Source: Lineolata rhizophorae (Eukaryota; Ascomycota; Dothideomycetes; Lineolatales; Lineolataceae). Taken from it: a stretch of 64,000 nt of DNA. The translations under genes were made by a program, and so were the position numbers. This document shows, piece by piece, positions 45,131-56,239 of this stretch (position 1 is its first letter; the number at the start of each line of letters is the position of its first letter). Under the pieces are notes generated by a model. The model saw nothing but the letters and a program-made list of their open reading frames with translations, searched no databases and had not been told where the DNA came from. The DNA is taken from assembly GCA_010093515.1 (NCBI GenBank), contig MU001697.1, positions 207,024 to 271,023 on the forward strand, given 5' to 3'.

Positions 45131-47912
45131 GGTTGAAACGTGGGAGAAAGTGGGTACAAACGATGGAACGTGTCAGATGTGAAAATACGTCTTGCGCATT
45201 CTTGATACAGCAAGCAAGCCTGGAGGTTGAGAGAGCCGAAATGAATATAAGTTCCTGGGAGCCCCGCGACACGAATAGCCAAGTCGCTCTAGCCGTGGTA
45301 CACCTTATTTTGCCCAGAATACGCCTTTCCTTCCAGCGCGCACTGCTCGGCGATCAACGTTAGGCACATGCATGTGGGGTATTGGGCCGGGACACTGAGC
45401 AATAACTCTATGTAGAGTCTCGAGGCCCTGAGCAAGAAAACGGCCCGAAAGCCAAATCCACCTCTCCACCTACTTCAAAGCCACTCCTCTCCCGCGTCCC
45501 TGAGACAGGGCGCCATGGCAAGCCACACGATTCGTGGGCACACCAAGCCACCGAAGCGGTACCTTTCCGGCCAAACCTTAGCGTGCCATCCCCTCGGCCC
45601 AAAGAGCACGGATGTCACCGGCTCCCTGGATCTGGACGTCTCAGCGATGCTGCCACGACTTCGTGGCTGAGATGGCGATGTCCATGTGCGCGTCAGATCG
45701 AGCCTTTTCGATTGGCAGTGTCAACTTCGGAGCTGAGCTCCGCCGCATGAGTCCGGAACGCGCAGGTCTCCGGGTCTAGGCTGCCTTGTTATGACGCCAA
45801 GCCTCAGAATCAGACCAGGCCCCATGTAGAGGGCTTGGTTGTCTGCGGGCTAAGTACTGCGTACATTGGCAGCCCGCCGCGAAGCTGAAGAACATTGTGT
45901 ACTCGCTCGCGGATGACTCTCCTCTTGACCTGACTGGGAGGGCATGAACATGTAGCTCGGACAGAGCTGTGTTTCTAAATCTGGTTCTGACATGCCCGAA
46001 GATTAGTGCTGTATTGCAAGGAGCACGACGGAAAAAAAAGCGACCTTGTGCTGTATAGGCGATCGATGGCGCTTGTCTTGGTTCTCAATAGAGGTCGTTC
46101 GGCGTTGACCCTTATGGTGGCGTACTTTCTCGCACCCGCCGGGAGCTGGTGAAGGTCCTCGACGAGACTCACAACATGTAGGTAATTGCTCCCGCGGGCC
46201 GATATTAAACGCTAGACTCACGTGTTGCTGAGTTTGCCATGACGCCCGTTTCGCCTCATCGTTCTTTTGATAGGATAGGGCCGCGTAGCGGCCTAAAGAA
46301 GCTCGAAGCGCACCCTGTTTCAAGCAACCATCGTGTCGGACTCGAAGTCAGCACGATGCGTGCTCCAACCAGGGACTGCGGGGCAGCCGGGCGAAAATTA
46401 GGTTCACGATGGGCCGAAAATCCGCCGTTAGCGCTTGTCAATCGCGAAATGGTGCGCCTAAGGAGGAATGGCGCAGCCACGCCCAATGCGCCATAGCTGG
46501 TCCGCGGGAAGGCGAAAGCGGTTTAGGTTTGGTGATCATCCGCAAAAGGCGCAAACAATGTGTTGAGACAACAATTCATTGAAGTGAGATGGGCGTTGAA
46601 TTTTGAAAATTGCCTGGCTAAGTAGCGGGCTGTAATAGACTTTTCGTGGCACGGAGTGGCGAGAACTTTATGACAGAACGGAGAACCCCAACGATTTCCG
46701 TGTGCTTGACGCCTAGATAACACAACCATGGTGCGTATTTCGGTAATGATCATCTAGCCAGCCATGTAGCGAAGATAGATCAATGTGGAATCATCGTTGG
46801 GTCCAAACAGAATTCTTAATAAGCACAGAGACAGCACAGTTTCACAAGGGGTAAACCAACCTGGAAGGCATGTTGCAGCAAAAAAAAGATCATACAAAAG
46901 GGATTCAGAAGTCACGCTTATTCTTAGTAAAAGTCGTACGAGTGCACGCTTTAAGCGCAGTGAATTAAGTTACGGTTCTGCCGTCGTTTTGTGGAGTAAA
47001 TTCGCCTTGGCAGTGGTCTTGTCAATGACCATATTATTATCTCCTGTCTCCGGGTCTCTTGGCTCGGCCAAGAAAACGAGTACGAAACGCGACACCTCGC
47101 ATGTGAATCTCTGCTTTCTCCTATCGAAGGAAGTTTAGCAAGAACGATCTCCTGCGCGGAACGAGGTGGTATGTAGCCAAAAACCTTCCGAGGAAAATGC
47201 GTTGCTTCTAATGGTATCGCGGGGTTTGACCACATAGAGACTCTCCTCAAAACTTACTCGAGGGCGTTGACAACGTAGCAGTCCTAAAAATGACTTCATT
47301 GAAGCTTCGTGGGATGCTGTCTACTGCGGGTGGCACCAATCAATTACGCGACTAGGACTGATCTCGGCATGCAAAACTTTGTGTCAACTTGATAAAGACC
47401 AACATGACCCTTCGCAAGGCACTACGACCTTTGCTATTGTCATCATCGTGGAGGACTTTGGTCGATACGTTTTGTATCTTCGGGTATGGCAAGGAAATGA
47501 TCCGCTAGTGCAGCAATTATGCCCAATATATCGTAGGTCAGAATGAGGGCGTTGCCGGGTGCCTAAACACCCATTAGGATCTTTCCCTCTCTAAGCGACA
47601 TCATACACCTTCGGCTCGCTTCATAGCCGTCACATTTCGGGGGCAGAACTAACACCAATACGTACGTGCAAACAGTCATCACAGCCGACATTCTAAGAAC
47701 AGACAGAACTTCAAAAGTATATAATCTGAATTGAAGTCAGCAAGTTTATGATACACCCATTCGTTAGGCCTTCATAACAGAACACCACCTTGACACAAAA
47801 AGCCTCGCACGTCGTGCACGCCCTCCCTTACTCTATACGGTCACTCATACTGTCCTGCTTAGCCCTGCAACATGCCCGAACTCTCATGCTCACCAGATCT
47901 CCGGCTCGCCCC
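45131..47912. other. 2.8-kb gene-free stretch before vma10
   Basis: Holds the rhodopsin-domain gene's upstream region and the vma10 3' flank. Only short frames without domains occur. A small perfect hairpin (GGCCGC, GTA, GCGGCC) sits at 46279-46293. No tRNA or other RNA gene was recognised. Confidence 0.55.
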
Positions 47913-48632
47913 TCAGTTCTCGGGTGGTTCCGGCTTGACGCTGACGACAGCAGTGAGCAAGTCCTCGACTACCTTGCCCCCTTTGGAGCCTCCGATCTGC
48001 TTGATCTCCTTCAGCTTGACCTCGGTCTCTTTGTTCGCCTCCTCCTCGGCCTTCTTGTTGCCGCTCGAGTGCTGCATGCCGAAAACATGTTTTTAGCTTT
48101 CGCTGCCGCCTGGCCTGGACAGAAGGGAAAGGAAATGGATGAAGGAGGAGCGGAGCTAACGCACCTCGTTCTCAAAGGCCTTGAACTCGCCCTCCTTTTG
48201 CTTGCGGTAGTCCTCGATCTCCTTTTGCGCCTCGCTGCGGGCGTCTCTGACACGCTTCGTGCGGTCTGCGTCGTTGGTGTTAGACAGCATCGACTATCTC
48301 GTCCGTCAAAGAGTGAAGCATACATTCGCGAGCTGGTTTCCGGCAAGCACTTTGTTAGCAAACCCCACGAAGCTAAGTCGCTGACTATATGGCTTTGCAC
48401 ACACCCTTTTGCACGATCTTTTGCGCCTCACGCTCAGCCTAGAATGCATCATATCGTGAGATTCTCCTTTCAGCAGTGCACCAGTTTTGCTTTTTGGCCG
48501 CAGCGGGTGGCAGGCGGCGGGCGGCGGGGAGCCTTACGTCGAGCAGGGTCTGGATGCCGATGGAGTTTTGGGCAGACTGTGCTCCGTTAGCTACCTCGAA
48601 ACCATCACTCGAGCAGAGAGCGCACGTACCAT
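47913..48632 (-). CDS. vma10: V-type proton ATPase subunit G
   Basis: Peripheral-stalk subunit G of the vacuolar proton ATPase. Six coding exons (48632-48630, 48576-48538, 48438-48405, 48332-48324, 48265-48165 and 48071-47913) give 114 residues, the usual length. The first coding exon is the ATG alone and the fourth is only 9 nt, both bounded by GT-AG signals and needed for the family sequence. The protein reads SAQNSIGIQTLLDAEREAQ, KIVQKAREYRTKRVRDARSE, AQKEIEDYRKQKEGEFKAFE and then a charged helix ending SVKPEPPEN. This is the long amphipathic helix expected of subunit G. It is head to head with pet117, with 334 bp between the starts. Confidence 0.95.
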
Positions 48633-48966
48633 GTTTGCGGGCTGCCGGCGTGCGTGAGCTGAGGGTACGAAGGGAAGTTATCGTGAAGAGTTGACGACGC
48701 TCGTGGTTGGTTGCAGGTGCAGTGGAGGTGGGCGACGCAAAGCCAAGACGTGCTAGCTAGGTATGGTGGAGCAGATGGTCCAAGCTCCTCGGGCTGCAGG
48801 ACTGCAGGGAGATCGGACACCCCGGCAGCCTTCGGAGATCGCAGGAAAAGGCGATTTTCTGGTCACCTTTTCTCCTCTCTCTGCTTTTCCATTCGCGAAT
48901 TTCTCATTCAATTTTGGAGTTGAGCGCGCTTAGGGTTTTTATTTTGCTTAGACTTTTCTGTCAACG

Positions 48967-49299
48967 ATGTCTACGGCGGCGAAAGCGACGCTGCTTTCCA
49001 CAACCCTCGGCGCAATCGGCATCATTGTCTTCGTGCACTACACTCAGCGTGCTGAGAAGGCCGTGAGTGCTCCTTTGCTTTTTTTATCCATCTCGATCTC
49101 ATCTTCTAAGATGGAAATTTCTAATGCAATCCTCTCTGGTAACTAGGCAATGCACGACGGCGTCCTGCGCGATCTCGAGCGGCAGCGACTCAAGCGCGAG
49201 CGCCAATTAGACTTCGACCTCCAGAAGCAGCTTGAACGAGAATATAGGCAGTTACAGACGGTGTCTGGGACGGAGAAGGACGGGAACGCAGCACGATAA
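48967..49299 (+). CDS. pet117: Cytochrome c oxidase assembly protein PET117
   Basis: Small mitochondrial inner-membrane assembly factor for cytochrome c oxidase. Exons 48967-49062 and 49147-49299 give 82 residues, phase 0. One N-terminal helix (LLSTTLGAIGIIVFVHYTQ) is followed by the family signature AMHDGVLRDLERQRLKRERQ and a charged helical tail ending GNAAR. The length suits the family. It is divergent from vma10. Confidence 0.88.
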
Positions 49300-52299
49300 T
49301 AACGGATTTTGCAGAACGACTGGATAGGTCTATACGAGTTGTCGACAATATGAAGGCTGTCGGGTGGACAAAGAGAATTATACCAGTGGAGCGGCACGAG
49401 AGCTGGAAGTGAGCGTACAGCCGGCCCAAACGCAAATATGCATGCGACTAGCTGGGGGTTATCAAGAGTTCAGTTACTCTCTCGAAGTAGAATCCTAGTA
49501 TTAGGTGATGTTTGAGTGTTGCAATACAAGTGGGCTACGGCTGCTGAGTTGGCTCACGAGGCCAATGGATTAGAGGATCCCGATTCTAAAATTTCCATTC
49601 ACGAGCGCATGTACGACATAAGCCTAGAAAGGTGCTTGAATTATACCTTTTAGTGGAACTGGGCATTCTTTTCATTGCTGGTTCACGATTGAAACCTTTG
49701 AACAGTATATCAAAACCGCTTTGTTTGGGCCTCTAATATTACCCGAAAACCCCCCAGAACAAATGACAACATAATCTTCGGAAGTAGTAAGGATACTTCT
49801 GCCTCCGTTAATTCGTCGTAGTAAACGCCGAGGCTATGTGCTTTTCACGACGGATACAATGTCAGACTTAGCGTGAACTTGCTGTGTCAAATTTAGAGAC
49901 GGCGATCACTCTCGAATGATGGATATAGTCATGAGAAGAAGTCGGCAAGCGTTTCAATTCTCGATAGGTTGTCCGCTAACCGCAGCTAAGGGACTTCACC
50001 CAACACGACGGGTTTATGGAGGTATCAAGTCCCGGAAGTTCTGGATTGCGGCAGATATTTTGGCACTAGTTGCTGCAGTCTTCATATAGTTTATCAAGTT
50101 CGAAAGCGTAGAGGTCAGCGGACAGGTTTCCGCCAATTGATTTGCTGCACGAGATCGGGAGCATCACGTGCCACGAGACGATAATTGAAATGAAGATAAA
50201 CCTTTCTTCTATATACCCATCTCTCCAGCCTCGTTACTTACAGATTATTACCAAAATAAAGTCAAACAAAGTTACAGTGAATTGAACTTCTCTGGAATGC
50301 AATCAACGCTTGGAAAGGTCTTCAACAAGCAACAAGACTCCACAACATGCATGAAATCCAGAGATGCAAGTGAGGCGCAATGGAATAACGCATAACGCAG
50401 TCAGGAAACCAAGGAGAAAAAAAGCACAGTTAAAAAGGGAGAAAGTGAGAAAAAAAAAAGGACGAAAAGTCTGCAGCACCCACAAATGTCCTTCCAAGCC
50501 AAGAAGAGAGAAACGATAGGACATAACCTCTCCTAAGCAAGAAGTGTTGCTTTTATTTGCACCTTCGTAACTACCTACCTTTGACCGGCCAGCAATGAAC
50601 GAAGGATCCGTACCTACCTAAAACCCTCATGCAACTTACCTTTCCATGTCGTTAAAGGGAAGGGGACGGAGAAGGGAGGGGAAGGGGGAAATTGCGGGGA
50701 AGGAATGTGGGGGACATTCCACCTACCTCAAGCCTGCGATTGCTGTTTCTATCGCAAATTTCCCCGACCATGCTGTCCATAGAATCCTTCAACCAGCCTT
50801 CGAGTCCTTAACGGAAAGCAAAAGCGTGAAAAGAGAAAGAAAAAGAAAAAGGAATCGAGAATGAAAATGAGAACCAAAAGGAAAACAAAAAACCAAAAGG
50901 TATAAAGCAGAACATGCAAAAGTAGGAGGGAAAAGAAAGCGCGCAAAGTCCAACCATGAACCATATAAACCAATCAAGAGAACCGACTCCGACAACACCA
51001 GGCCAGTGTGCCTCCAAAATTCTAATCTCAACCCAATCGACCTCCGTGCTTCCAAATCAAATCAACCACCCTTTCTCAGCACCGTCAGCCAGTCTTTCAG
51101 TAGCCTAATTCCAATCTCACCCCCATTTTAGACACCTCTCAACAAGTCAACCTCAACCCAGAATCATTTAGCCCGGTTCAACAACTTCGAACTCAGCCCT
51201 CAACTCCGTTTCTTCATACCCAATCTCAACCCCATTCTCAGCCTTCCTCTAACACACTCCATAATTCATTCATCCCCACATGGCCTCATTCGTCCCCACA
51301 GGACCAAGCGAACCTTCTTAGAAAAACACTACTCATCAACCTTCGACCCTATGAGATGCTTCCGACCAACGAGCTCGCCCCACATAGCTTGTTTCACTTA
51401 GATGGACTTTTTGTCCACCTATAGTGATAGGGGTGGCTCAGTCTTATTTGGCTCCTTTTCTTTTCCCTTTTCTTTTGGCTTTCGTTTCCTTGGTGTAACT
51501 GCGGGGGGAACGGTTTCCGGTTCCGGGCTCTCCTCTAAAACCTCCATTCTTACCACCATCTAGACCGTCACTTCTAAATAAAGTCTAAAAACCCGGATCT
51601 GTGATAGTTGCGGTTCGGTCTTGTTCGGTAGCTTTTGCCTTGTTCTTTCGGCTCTTGTTTCGTCCGTATTAAAGTGCGGTGGGAACGGTCGATTCCGGGC
51701 TCTGCTCTAAAACCTCTGTTCGTACCACCATCCGAAGCATCTCTTTAAAGGGGTCCACATCCCTCAAACAACACTCCCTCTTCTCGTCGGAAAAGACACT
51801 GCACCGTTCAACCCTTCCTGCTTCCCAGTCCTTCGCAATCCTTTCCATCTCTTTAACCCATCCTGAATGAATTTCCTTCTTTTTTTTTGTCAGGTCTGCC
51901 GGCTCCGTGAAGATCATTTATGAGTTGATCCAATCGGATTGGTGCAGCCGGCGACATTGGTCAAAAGTCGAAGATCAAGCGTCCGCGGTAAGTCCACCGT
52001 ATAGAGATTTGTTTGCGAAGCCGAGGAGTTTTGGTCGCAGATCGAGGTAAATGGTATTAAAGTGGATGAAGTGGTGGCTACGACGACGGGTATTTGCAGT
52101 GTCTCCGCTTTTTTTCGTCTTTGTTTCTGGCTGCTTGTTGAATCGACAACGTCTATCAGGGTCCATGAGATAGTAAGACCAGAGAATATTGGACCTTGTG
52201 TTGGATCCACCACGTTGATGCGTAACCCGGAGCGCCTTCTTGTTTCAGCCGCTCGATTTAATCGTGGTTTGTCGCAGCATTTATTTGTTTATGCCGATC
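49300..52299. other. 3-kb stretch without a convincing gene
   Basis: Contains purine-rich tracts near 50.4-50.9 kb, a Pro/Leu-poor CAATCTCAACCC-rich patch at 51.0-51.3 kb and a diverged duplication at 51.43-51.75 kb. An 82-codon frame at 51917-51669 (minus, Lys/Glu-rich) looks faintly protein-like, but I recognise no family and give it no gene call. Confidence 0.45.
51427..51749. repeat. Two diverged tandem copies of about 150 bp
   Basis: Copy 1 (about 51427-51578) and copy 2 (about 51606-51749) share the order CTTTTTC-rich tract, GCGG(G/T)GGGAACGG, TTCCGGGCTCT, CTCTAAAACCTC and TACCACCATC. The minus strand of both reads similar peptides (VVRMEVLEESPEPE and VVRTEVLEQSPEST), which hints at a duplicated coding end. 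Confidence 0.65.
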
Positions 52300-54770
52300 G
52301 ATTTTGAATACACCATGGAAATATGTGGCATATGGTAATTTGAACTGCCACTTTGGAGAATTTTGGCGACACGCATTAGGACCGGCTTGCCACTTGCTTT
52401 GAAGACTCCATGAAAATGCGACCTTTCGAGTTTAGGTCGAGAATATCAAATCCCCCGTGGAAGCATTCTGTCCTTGAATAGTTGGGCCATTGAGCTCGGA
52501 TCCAGTTTAGTGCATAGCCGGTGGAAGATTAGGCCATTCAGTTGAATTCGCACAGATTACGGATGCTCTGAGCGTCAGATTGCTGGTTTTGGGACCACAG
52601 TGACGATTTCAGCTTCTTTAATTTTCTTTTTCTTTTCTTGATTATTCGAAGCTAGGACGCCTGTCGGTTCCTTCACCGCGCCATAATTTTCAGCGTCCAT
52701 AATGGTGAACCACGCGTCGCATACGCCACGAGGTTGGAAATTTGCAGCTCGAACGAGGTAGAGATACGTAATTTTCGACTACTACGTGGGCAAGGTAGAT
52801 AGCGGCATATTTGAATTTGAGCCGCAAAGTCTCGTGTCGGCAGTTGTGGTGACGTCTAGCTTCCGAATAAAGTCGCTCGTAGAACTCGCCGTGGTCGTGG
52901 GCGTATAGCCGCAAGATGATCGGCCGTTCGTCAAGGGCTATAGTTGTGTTGAGGTACAACGTTTAAAGTTGAAGCACTTGACGAGCCCATCTTGGATAGT
53001 TTGGTAATTTGCGGCATTTGAAGTTGAGCCGTTCCTTAAATTGACCGTGAAGGCTGTTCGCGACTTTCGCGAGGTTGAGTTGCTCATTTGATTCGACCGG
53101 TTCAGTGAAAGTTGCCACGATTGGAAGTTTTAAGTGGCTTTAATCATGGTGGTCGTATTTCGCAGCACACGCAAGATAAGCTGCTCTTTTCGAACGAACG
53201 ATAACGACATGAACTTGTTGTGTGTCGAAGCGAGGCGATCGTAATCGAACCATCATCGAAGAAATTGCGGGTAATATCCTATTGATTTTAGAAATTTGAA
53301 CCGCTTGTTGGGTGTCCCCTTCGATGGTCAAATTTGCCGCTTCCGAATCATGAGCGACCCAGTATGAAGACAATCACGGCGGTAGATATGGCAATTTGAG
53401 TTTGTCGTGTAGAGGTTGTTGAAGCGACCGAAGAGGTTGTGGCGCTTGTAAAATCTAGCATATGGCGGAATTTGAGACTGAAGTCGCCGCCGCGGTGCAT
53501 GAGGTGGAGAGTATCTGCACCAAAGCAGCGGATGAGTTTGGATTTGAGCCAATGATGCTATCGAGTTCAGAACCCCATGCCATGATTTGAGTCTGCCGCC
53601 GTGTTACAATAATTGAAGAGTCGGTGTACCACGGCGGCTGACCTATTTTTGAATTGAAGTGAACTGCGACTGGGTCGACTTCAAGTTGGTGCCGTGATGT
53701 CGTTCGATTTGGGATGCCACCGCCGGGGTCCATTTCATTGAGATATATCCTATCGGCAGAAAATTTGTTTGACAAGCGCAGTCTCCCGGATTCTGAACCA
53801 AAATAACGAGTGTGCAGTCTTAGTCCATGGTCTGAAAATTTGGATGCACCATGGTAGCTTAAGTTAGGGTTGGAATTTAACAGGTGGAAACCGGGATCAG
53901 GCGTTGTCAATTCTTGAGTCCACCGCCGTGGCGCGCAGTTTAAAGTTGAATGCACCACAGCAGCAGATAAGTTTTGTTGATTGTGGGCTTCACTCCAACG
54001 CCAATGTGGTCGAAGATTTTGCCCGCCGCCGTGGTGCGAAGTCTAGAGTTGAATGCACCACGACGGCGGAATTGATTATTTGGATTTCAAATAAAGTTGG
54101 CGATGGCGTTGGATCTAGTACCCGTGCGGTCAATGTTTGGGCCTGCGCTGCGGTGTATGGTTTGGAGATCGAGTGCTCCACGGCGGCAGACGTGGTCGTA
54201 GGATTAAGATCTGGAGATTGTGGATTTCGATCCAGGTCGAGCCCACCACCGTGGTGCGTGTTTGGAGGTTGGATGCCCCACGGTGGCGGATGTGGTCAAA
54301 GATTTGAGATCCGGCTACAGATTATTTTGATCCGTCGCATCGGACAAGTTGAGTCCGCCACCGGGGTCCATAGGTTTCGAAATTTGGTGCACCACGGCGG
54401 CAGATGTGGTCGTAGATTTGAGCTCCACCACAGCGGCAATAGTAGCTCGTGAAGCCACCGTGGGAGTCGTGGTCGTCGAACGTAAATCGACTACAGCGGC
54501 GAAGAATTCCGAGATTGCCACCGTAGGATCGTATTCGTAAAATTTGCATTAGCTCACAGTGGTGAGAAGTGTGTATCACCGTGAGATTGTGGTCGTGAGA
54601 TTTGATCAACCACGGCGGCAGTGAAATAGATTAGAATCCACCTCCGTGGGATTGTGGTCGAAGAAAAGTGCGACCCCACGGCGGTAACGAGAGGAAATGT
54701 CGTGAAATAGCCACCGTGAGGTCAATAGATTGAAACCGCCATAGCTGACGGTAGTAGATGCGCGATTCTA
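52300..54770. repeat. Array A: about 15 diverged hairpin units
   Basis: A series of complementary arms recurs roughly every 100 bp in its denser part. Examples are CCGCCGCCGTGGTGC at 54023-54037 with GCACCACGACGGCGG at 54055-54069 (14 of 15 paired, 17-nt loop), CCACCACCGTGGTGC at 54243-54257 with GCCCCACGGTGGCGG at 54275-54289, and arms at 53593-53608 with 53625-53640. Further left the same layout has shorter stems: GTGGCA/TGCCAC at 52325-52351 and GCGGC/GCCGC at 52802-52825, with loops like ATTTGAATTTGA. After about 54.42 kb the two arm types follow in swapped order. The units differ elsewhere, so the hairpin is the best conserved part. No continuous coding frame explains it. Confidence 0.75.
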
Positions 54771-55117
54771 AGCCGAGGCGATAGTTTTATTGGGTTGCAA
54801 CATTGGCGCCAATGTAAACCTCGCCCGTTTGTAGGTGAAGCCGGAATGAGGAGTAAAGTTTTCGAGTTGAAACGCTCGACTTTGAATGCGTCATCGTTGA
54901 CTGGAGTGATCCGCCAGCTTAGAAAGGTAAAACAGCAACTCCATAGGAATCTGCGAGCCAGAAACGATCATGCCATATTCGCATTGTAGGCATTGGATAA
55001 GGCGTTTTGAACCTAGGATTCTGACTGATGCCCGAATTTGCTCGCAGAGGTGTGGTCTGTGGTCGTGTGGTACACGCGCATTCCAAGCAGAAGTGGTTGC
55101 TCGGTGCATGCGCTTAT

Positions 55118-55142
55118 AAGAGGGACAACCGTTGTCCCTCTT
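55118..55142. repeat. Perfect 11-bp palindrome with a 3-nt loop
   Basis: AAGAGGGACAA (55118-55128), CCG, TTGTCCCTCTT (55132-55142). It lies in the unique stretch between arrays A and B. It is the tightest perfect hairpin I noticed in the window. No T run follows to suggest an RNA polymerase III terminator. Confidence 0.85.
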
Positions 55143-56239
55143 CCTGACGAATTTCCAAGATGTTTTGTAGTGTAATTGATTGCACGCGTTGGACAGGTCG
55201 GCCAGAAATCGCACTGAAGTCGAAGGTAGAGATTTGTTCGACCGATCCTGACGTTTGTCGACCCGTCCGTGGAATTTTTGTTGTTTATGCGTACCAAGAA
55301 TGAAAATAACCGTACTATGCAAGCATTGGTATCTCATTCATGGAATTCAAGTGCTCGTCCCATCCGGCCGTTGGGATATGTTATTGTTAAGGTGCGAGGC
55401 CTTCTTGTTTAGAATTTTGAAATTTTGGAAAGCCGTATATTTGTTCGGTTTCGGAGCGACTTCAAGCTTTTTCTTGTTTAATAGATGAGTTGTTGCGTTG
55501 AAGCGCATGATCCTCGCAATGTCGAAATATGAAGACAGCCAGGTGTAGTGAAAAGGTGGAGGCATGTCTCGAAATTTTTGTTTTTGCCGGTGGAAAAGTC
55601 GGAGCATAATTTTCTTGTTCGTTGAATCGAGACGCCCTGTATGTAGAATGTTTAGGAGTCTCGAAAGCGTGCTACGCGTGCAGTTGGAGCATGGATATCT
55701 CGTGAGTTAAGACCTAGGATAGCGAATTTTGTAGAGTAGTTGCATCCCTTGGTCGGTGGAATGATTGCGTCAGGTCGTGACGTTGTCTGAAGTTGTCTTC
55801 GCGAAGAAGCGCCTCCGTAAGTGTAGGGGCGCCGGTAGAAATAGCCTGCGCGCTAGCCGCCTCTGAGATGAAAGTGTGGCGGCTAACGTGGTCTGCGCAG
55901 ATATAGCCTTTGAAGAAGTATGTGTGCTATGATGCAAAGAAACAGCGATACGCCCCGTGTTAGAGAATATGAGGCCCGAGATATCCATGCGATAAATTGG
56001 AGAAGCCCATCCTGTCGAGGGCTAGCACATCTTGGAAATGTGGTCATCGTTAAATTAAAATAGTCCTCCTCATTGAGGACTTGAGCCCACTCTGTAGAGA
56101 CTAGGCGCGTGGTGTTTGTTCTAGTCGACAAAAGTCGACTTCGCGAGCCAAGGCCGCCAGGCTGATTCGAAATCGTTATGTTAGTCCTGTAGAATGAAGG
56201 ACTTTACTCGTATGATTATGAAGCATCGAGAAGCCTGAG

